Notes under the pieces: generated by a model
What the model saw: the letters and a program-made list of their open reading frames with translations, nothing else
Database searches by the model: none
Told to the model about the DNA's origin: nothing
DNA from: Oppiella nova
Lineage: Eukaryota > Arthropoda > Arachnida > Sarcoptiformes > Oppiidae
Length of the DNA: 23,700 bases
Reading direction: 5' to 3'
Assembly (NCBI GenBank): GCA_905397405.1
Contig: CAJPVJ010000523.1
Location: 1-23,700 of the forward strand
In this document: piece by piece, positions 16,855-23,700 of the stretch
Layout: each line of letters starts with the position of its first letter
Numbering within the stretch: the stretch's first letter is position 1
Translations under genes and position numbers: made by a program

Positions 16855-19800
16855 CTATTTATTTTGAAAAATTATTCTTAATTTGTTAAACAGTGCAGAA
16901 TCAGCATTCACATTTGTAACAATTTCATTATTTATGCCATGACAATATATTTTTGATGCACGTTGGGCATTAACTAGATCCCGAATAGTTTGACCATGTC
17001 TCTTTAAGTTAAACAACTCAGTAATATCGTTCTCAATTCTTGTTAACGTTACATCGCTTTTAACATTTTCTAAATGAAAACTTTCAGCCAAGTAACTTTT
17101 TAAAAAACCTTCCATTTTTATAATAATTGCTTTATTTGAGTCATCCTTGATATTGTCGGTTGCTTTCTGACTATTAATTAAGTAAACAAGATAATCTTGG
17201 AATGAATCATTATAGGGTGTTAGGGAATTGTGCTTTAGGAAATGCATAGACATAGCCATTTTTCTCATTATCATTTTGCTTTCAATGGTTAATTCATTAA
17301 CCTTGCCCTCCAGTTCCCTTAATTGCAATTGCTGGGCCTCCGTATTATTAGTTAGACGTTTGGATTCATCCCTGGATTTAACACTATCCACCTCAGCTTC
17401 ATACTCGTAATACACGTGTTTATGGGTCTTGTAGCTATGATTACAACTTTGACACTTTTCCACTACTTCACGTTTTAGTGGTGCGTTAATAATCCGTTTA
17501 GGGCCGAAATCGGGGTACGAAAAGGTTAAACAAATGTAACTCTGCCAGATGGCTATTTTTGAGTAACGATTAAACGCTCGACAATCAAGCAAACTTTTAT
17601 TGCCTAATATAGGGCCACCACCGCACGACACGTAGCATGGTGAGTGGCAAGGTCTAGGGTATACGGTGCGCGTGTTGGATGTACCAGGGATAGGTTGATT
17701 TTCGTAACACCCTTTAACAGTGCATACCGTATAAGGGTGCTCCAATCGCTTAGGTTTCATAAACAGTGAAGGTGTGTATAGTTCTTTTTCCAGCTCCTGT
17801 ATGTTTCCATTAAATTCCTCTAATTTACTCATCTGTTTCTCGCATTCAATTATATTTTCGGCGATATTTTTTGATATATCGACCAATGGCTCAATCAATA
17901 GCTGGATATTTTGTTTGGCGTTATTGAGGGACAGGGTGTCCATCACTTGATGTGGTTTTAGGGATACTATGCGCTCCAATAGGCGATCGCACTCTTTAAC
18001 TGATCTATTAAAAGTAATAAGGTTTAGTAGAAAAAATAACCTTGGTAAAATTTTTAAAACACATACTGTTGCCAACTCCTAATGTATTTCTGTGTTAAAT
18101 CCTCGCTAAACACCATATCATTAGGGGGAATAGTAGCCACTAGGTATCTGAATGCCTCGTTATCGAAGCAATATATTGTGTTCCTATTATACGGTATGTC
18201 TACATTTGGGGCATTAATTTTCAATGTCTCTAATAACGCCTTTAATGAGGGCCCCGACTCTCCCGGTGCGTATTGAGTGGACCGGGTATTCGTGAAGAGG
18301 AACAGTATGTTATCGGCCGCAGACTTATTCAAATGACTGAACAACTTATACAAACAATACTTTAATTCAATATCAGTAGGCTTTAAGAGCACACAAATGG
18401 CGTTAATCTCGCGATAATTGCTTATAAATTCCAAAGTATTTTCCATATTTCTGTTATCACTTTTGATATCATCTGAGTCAGCAATACCCGGAGTATCGAT
18501 GATTTTCAGAGTTATGTTGCCATCCGTGAACTTATAGCACCGGGTGGTTTGAGTACCATGTTCGGTGCTGTCTGTAGTGTTTTCATTGTGGTCTTCATCT
18601 GGACACAACTTAATACTCTTGAGTTCGTTGGTCTCCTCATCTAATACTGTGAATGAGACGGGTATTAGATAGTGGGGCCGATCCCTGGCCTCATTCAATG
18701 CATCGTAAGTAATATAATTGGCCAAAGCGTTGATGAATGTAGACTTTCCCACCCCTGTCCGACCGACTAATAGCAAGGTAATTTCTTTATTAATTTTTTG
18801 GCAAAATGTTTGTCCCTCTTTATCTACATCTTTCATTGTATCAACTAATGGTTCACTCAAAATATTTTGTTTGACTTTATATTGGGACAGGGTGTCTATC
18901 ATCTGATGTGGTTTTAAGGATACTATGCGCTCCAATAGCCTATAGTACTCTTCAACAGATCTATAAATTAAATATTGTTAAAGATATTAAAATTTTATAT
19001 TTTCAAATACATACCGGTGCCAACTTTTTATATATTCCTGTGTTATATTCTCATTATACACAATATTATTGGGGGGTGCGGTGGCAGCCAGGTATCGGAA
19101 AGATTCGTTATCGAAACAATATATTGTGTTTTTATTATAGGGTATGTCCACATTCGGGGCATCAGTTTTTAGTTTTTGAAGTATTAATTTCAATAAAGGT
19201 CCCAAATCTCCCGGTGTGTATTTGGTGGGCCTGGTATTTGTGTATAGGAACAGTATGTTATCGGCCGCAGACTTATTCAAGTGATTAAATAACTCAAGCA
19301 AACAATCTTTAAATCCAATGTTATTAGGCTTTAATAGCAGGCAAATAGCATTTAATTCACGATAATTGGATATAAATTCCAATATATTTCTCATATTTGT
19401 GTTATTCTTATCGACATCCTTCAAACTATCAAAACCAGGTGTATCGATTATATTAAACGTATAATTACCAAGTTCAATTTTGTGACATTTGGGCTGTTGT
19501 GTGGAAAACTTTAGATCATTATTAGCTTCATTAATATCTGGTTTGCCTAAAGTTATTGTCTTTTGCTTATTTGACTTCTTATTAGTCAATGTGAATGAGA
19601 CGGGTATTGGGCATAGTGGATGATCCCTGGCCTCATCCAACGTGTCGTAAGACATATAATTGGCGAATGCGTTGATGAATGTGGACTTTCCCACACCGAA
19701 CTCACCTAACAATAGGATCGTAATTACATTGCCAGTTTTGATTAATGTTTTCTTTAATCCGTTCTGATTTCTTGGAATTATGGGGGGTTTATATCCAACA

Positions 19801-22463
19801 AATGTTTTAAAAATATTTAAAAAGAACTTATTTTCATGTTGCTGTAGTTTTTGAATTGTTGATTGGAATTGTGGGTTAGTTAAAATCCGAATCTCATGTA
19901 TAGATAATTCATTATATTTAGCCAAAATTTCACTGCATTCAGGACGTTGATTCCACTGGGGATTTGTGTTCATTGCCAAAAGTGTAGTTGCTAAGTTATG
20001 AACCGCGTCATTTAAGGTGAAATGAACTTTTGAATATATCTTTTCCCTTTTGATTAATCAAAATATTTAATTAATTAATTAATTAACTATAAGTATAGAT
20101 TAATATTAAAATGTTTACCGTGATTGTTTGTATTTATAAAGTACATTGGAAAAAGCTCATTTATGAAAAGATAAATTCTAATACCCAATAATTTTAGTCA
20201 GTGTATCAAATTCCTTGTTATGGTTCACAATATTAATTATTACTATTGTAATAAATGTGAATGATTACAAACTGTGATGTAATGACTAAAATTACACTTA
20301 TTAAAAAGAATGCATTAGCAAGTGAGAATATTTCACTGTACAAATAATTAAATAAATATAAAAAACACATTATTTTATAATTTTATCAGATAAACTTTTT
20401 TGAGACCTTTGTCTTAATTTAACTATAAGCTATAAATATAACTATACTTTAATTATAATACTAAAGGCAAATCATTTTACGTAGATTAGTTTTAAAATAT
20501 ATTTTGGTCTCAATAACTAGTGTTTATTGGTATTGAATTGAGACATATCGAGTCATTTGCTGACAAAATGGTTCGCAATGAGACTCTTGTGTTGACGCCT
20601 TTGGGTCTGTAATTGGCCTTAACTTTCACTGAATTATTCATTTGATATAAGTTTTGATTCATTTGAAATCCGAAAAGCTTTAAAACAATATATGAATAGA
20701 TGCGACCGGAAAAAACTGTAGACATATAGACACCAACACAAGTGTCTCATTGCGAACCCTTTTATCGGCAAATGGCTCGATATGTCTCCATTCAGTACCA
20801 ATAAACACCAGTTATTGAGACCAAAATATTTTTAAAAAACTAGCCTACGTAAAATGATTTGCCTTTAGTATTATAATTAAAGTATAGTTATATTTATAGC
20901 TTATAGTTAAATTAAGACAAAGGTCTCAAAAAAGTTTATCTGATAAAATTATAAAATAATGTGTTTTTTATAAAGAGTCTCATTGCGAACCATTTTGTCA
21001 GCAAATGACTCGATATGTCTCAATTCAATACCAATAAACACTAGTTATTGAGACCAAAATATATTTTAAAACTAATCTACGTAAAATGATTTGCCTTTAT
21101 TAAAATTATATTTTACCTTTCAATATTTGACATACTTAACTTAATATCAAATATTTCACTACCAATACGTGATAGGTTGTAAATGTCAGATTTGTGTCCA
21201 TATTCTTCACCTTGAAAAATTTCAGGGGCCATGTATTTATAATCTCCAACATCTGCCGTATGTTTTTGTGATTGCCGGTAGTGAATGTTTTTGTCGTGAA
21301 CAGTAGCCAACCCAAAGTCACATAACTTTAAAAAAAATTTATTTTTAAAATTATGGGTAATCAATATATTGTCGGGCTTAAGGTCTCTGTGTATGATCTG
21401 TGGATTCAATTCATGCAAATACTGAACACTTTCTAACAATTGCTTAAATATTGTGTTTGATATAAAATACTCGAATATATTCAAGGGTTCGCCTTTTTTC
21501 CTGTTAAATATTTGTGATTTTACTTGTATTATGTTAGTTAAAGTATCATCACACAATTCCATTGCAATATAATTAAAGTTTCCATCAGACCATGAATTGT
21601 AAAATTCAACAACGTGCTTAGATTGGGTATTTTTTAATGATTCAATTTCTGATAAAATTTTTCCTTTTGTTTTGCTGAATAACCTGTAAAATAGTATATT
21701 TAAAAATTTATAAATGGATATCACAATGTAGAATAATCCTTATGATAAAACTTAAGGTATTTGTATTTAATTATTTATAATTATTTATACAATAATAATA
21801 AAAACTAATGTGAATAATATATATTTATTTTTCAAAATTTTATGCTACACAGAATAATATAATATTATTGGTTTTATTGTTATGATTATTCAACAAATAT
21901 TGATCCAAATATTCTAATAAACTAATTAAAAAAATTAAATTAATTGACTAACAATTAAGGAATCAATCACATACTAAATATAAAAATTTATATAAGGAAT
22001 TCTTGCCTTACATTAAATATTTCATATTCACATGAATATTATGTTTAAAAACTAGCGTCTCAAAATATTAATTAAGAATATATTAACAATGATTATATAA
22101 TACATTACAAGTAATTTATTGAAACCCATATACAAATCCATGATATTGAAACACATTATTCTTATAAGTATTTTATTAAGGGATTATTATATTTATATAG
22201 TAATAAATGATTAACTGGCAAATATGTTTAAGATAAATAGACAATCTAATTTCAAATCTTTCTGTCACGTTAAGTAAACAAATAAATAATTGTTCAAATA
22301 GTTAATAAATAATTATTAGTGTTTAATTGTAATTATTAATTATCATACCTGAAATGTCAATTTGTTTAATAGCCATAATATTTCCATTAGCTTTATTAGT
22401 TGCTTTATAAACTTTTCCAAATCCTCCATGGCCAATTTCTTTTATTGATTCAAAATCATTCAT
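16855..22463 (-). CDS. Kinase / AIG1-like GTPase x2 / Cys-His-rich coiled-coil fusion gene, five exons
   Basis: Exons: 22463-22349, 21683-21117, 20046-19015, 18960-18067 and 18004-16855; intron phases 1,2,2,2. The product is about 1250 residues. The kinase comprises residues 1-290: GHGGFGKVYKAT, AIK, YIAMELCDD, IIHRDLKPDNIL, CDFGLATV, KHTADVGDYKYMAPE and NQRPECSEIL. GTPase 1 (about 330-570) has GEFGVGKST, DTPG and FLYTNTR. GTPase 2 (exon 4) has GRTGVGKST, DTPG and FLFTNTR. Exon 5 has CTVKGC, YPRPCHSPCYVSC, CQSCNHSYKTHKH and then coiled coil, as in AIG1-like proteins with a metal-binding tail. The start ATG directly precedes the kinase, so there is no RCC1 part. One A seems to be missing near 21659 in a homopolymer, which puts the first about 10 codons of exon 2 out of frame with the rest. 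This could be an assembly error. It is otherwise intact. Confidence 0.8.
20357..20972. repeat. Long palindrome (arms about 245 bp) inside an intron
   Basis: 20357-20600 is the reverse complement of about 20730-20972. The outer about 100 bp of the arms (starting TATAAAAAACACATTATTTT) are essentially identical. The inner parts (TAAAGGCAAATCATTTTACG to GGTTCGCAATGAGAC) have about a dozen differences. The centre (about 20600-20730) has no gene. The inner part looks like a TIR element (20462-20868) with ends TAAAGGCAAATCATTTTACG. Confidence 0.85.
20975..21099 (+). repeat. Third copy of the palindrome's inner arm
   Basis: These 125 bp are the exact reverse complement of 20462-20586. They begin two bases after the palindrome ends and stop 17 bp from the splice donor side of the kinase exon ending at 21117. 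Confidence 0.9.
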
Positions 22464-23700
22464 GATTTAACATTCAATTATAACTTATCATTGATATGTG
22501 TAATATTTTGCTAGTATAAAATATAGCCATTTATTAAATTTTACATTGCTTCATACTACGTAATTGAATTAATAATAATTAAATTTGAACTATATAATTA
22601 TTATAAAATTATTATTATACAATTAATTAACATCTAATAATAAATAAATTTAATTAAATGTTAAAAGTTTTAATTTATTTTGTAATAGAATTTAACCATA
22701 TTTGTCTGACATTTTGTAAATAATGGTGTATCAGTATATAATTTATTATATTGTTGCTATTACCAATTTGATAAAAAAGTATTATCAAACTACAAGTTGA
22801 TAATTTATAATTTCGTAAATAAGATTATTATATTTATAAATTACAAACGATACATAATAAACTACATTATTTATTTGAGGTTAAGGCTCTATTAAAAATT
22901 CTAAATTCGTAATACAATGGAACTTAGGCCAACATAATTTTGTTTATAAAATATTTTGTTTTAATTTAACTGTTATTGGTTTAAAAATTGTATTATAATA
23001 ATTAATTATTTTATTCAAAACATCTTTTAATAAGTATCTGATTGTGTATATAGATATATAATGCATTTGCTTTGAGATCTAAAGTTGATATAATTTTGTA
23101 ATACATTTAAATTAATCTAATACAAACAATCTATTAAAATAAAGGGTATTTATTTTCAAATCAAGGATTTGATATTTAAAATTAAATTATTAAACATTTG
23201 AATATTTAAATGAAAAGTGCACCAAAATGTTCACTATTAATGAACATTATATGCCTATGTCACAAAATTTGTACCTAGATTATAATCTTAATTTAAATTC
23301 AGAATCGCATGTTTTGAGTGCACATTAATCTAGTGCTTTCCTTACAGTGTTATAAATATAAACTAATAAATTGTAATACGCATTGATAAAGTCTCTAAAT
23401 TGCGTATCTAATGTTTGATCTAAACCTTTATTTCATATAAACAGAGTATTTATAAAAACTACACACTTCTTATCATTTATTACTAACCCTTAACCCCAGT
23501 AGTTTATCCTTTGACCTCTAGCAGTGAACTATGCAAATAATTTTAAGATTAAAGTTGGTAATATAACTCATGGACAAGCAAAACTACAGTCGGTTTTTGG
23601 CTTATATCTCTTGAACGCGGAATTGGATTTCAGATCTGACTTCAGATTCAGAAACTAGAATAAATGAACAATTTTTTGGTATATAAAATTATATTTTCAA
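22464..23700. other. AT-rich region upstream of the kinase-GTPase gene
   Basis: I see no supported coding exon, RNA gene or clear repeat pair here. The minus-strand gene's promoter must lie in the first part. The last about 150 bp (23550-23700) are less AT-rich and could be the edge of another feature outside the window. Confidence 0.4.

Noticed and set aside
16855-22463. Roco/LRRK-type gene
   Set aside because: The GTPase has the AIG1-like TNTR and Cys/His tail, there is no COR domain or leucine-rich repeat, and the kinase is N-terminal.
1-23700. CRISPR arrays, bacterial operons, tRNA or rRNA genes, retrovirus-like elements
   Set aside because: I saw no spaced direct-repeat array, no tRNA-like A/B-box folds, no rRNA sequence and no reverse transcriptase or capsid motifs; exon-intron structure shows a eukaryotic genome.

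Overview
The window is AT-rich eukaryotic DNA. Coding exons are clearly more GC-rich than their surroundings, and most introns within genes are short (about 50-110 bp) with GTAAG/GTATG-type donors. The gene content points to an invertebrate. RCC1-repeat proteins fused to eIF2-alpha-kinase-like domains, together with AIG1-like GTPases that carry a Cys/His-rich tail, suggest a chelicerate such as a mite. That placement is an inference from gene families, not from a marker gene.

Layout. A small single-pass membrane protein exon lies at 211-483 (+). An RCC1-kinase gene follows on the minus strand (3382-777, five exons). Next comes a rearranged stretch. Minus-strand fragments of kinase C-terminal exons (4677-4175) abut, at about 4677, a 5'-truncated plus-strand RCC1-kinase pseudogene (4677-6257) that contains a perfect 128-bp tandem duplication. 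The segment 6258-8281 is non-coding and holds two inverted-repeat elements. A second, nearly complete RCC1-kinase gene is on the plus strand (8282-10706). Downstream are a C-terminal tail fragment and three 5' RCC1 relics (11420, 12926 and 13335). A Mutator-like transposon with long inverted repeats (14086-15195) sits beside simple tandem repeats. The right part of the window, all on the minus strand, holds a broken kinase-GTPase pseudogene (16599-15306) and a five-exon gene (22463-16855). That gene encodes a kinase, then two AIG1-like GTPase domains, then a Cys/His-rich and coiled-coil domain. A multi-copy palindrome occupies one of its introns. The segment 22464-23700 is featureless AT-rich DNA.

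Main idea. Two gene types here share one kinase module. Its activation loop (HTxDVGxxxYxAPE) recalls eIF2-alpha kinases, and its introns sit at the same places and phases in both types. In one type the kinase follows an RCC1 propeller; in the other it precedes one or two GTPase domains. The cluster therefore looks like a fast birth-and-death family built by exon shuffling, with a shared kinase output and different sensor or effector domains. Nearly every copy has at least one frame or splice defect. Some are certainly decay, because a lesion is shared between duplicates. Single-base differences in homopolymers of otherwise intact genes could instead be assembly errors.
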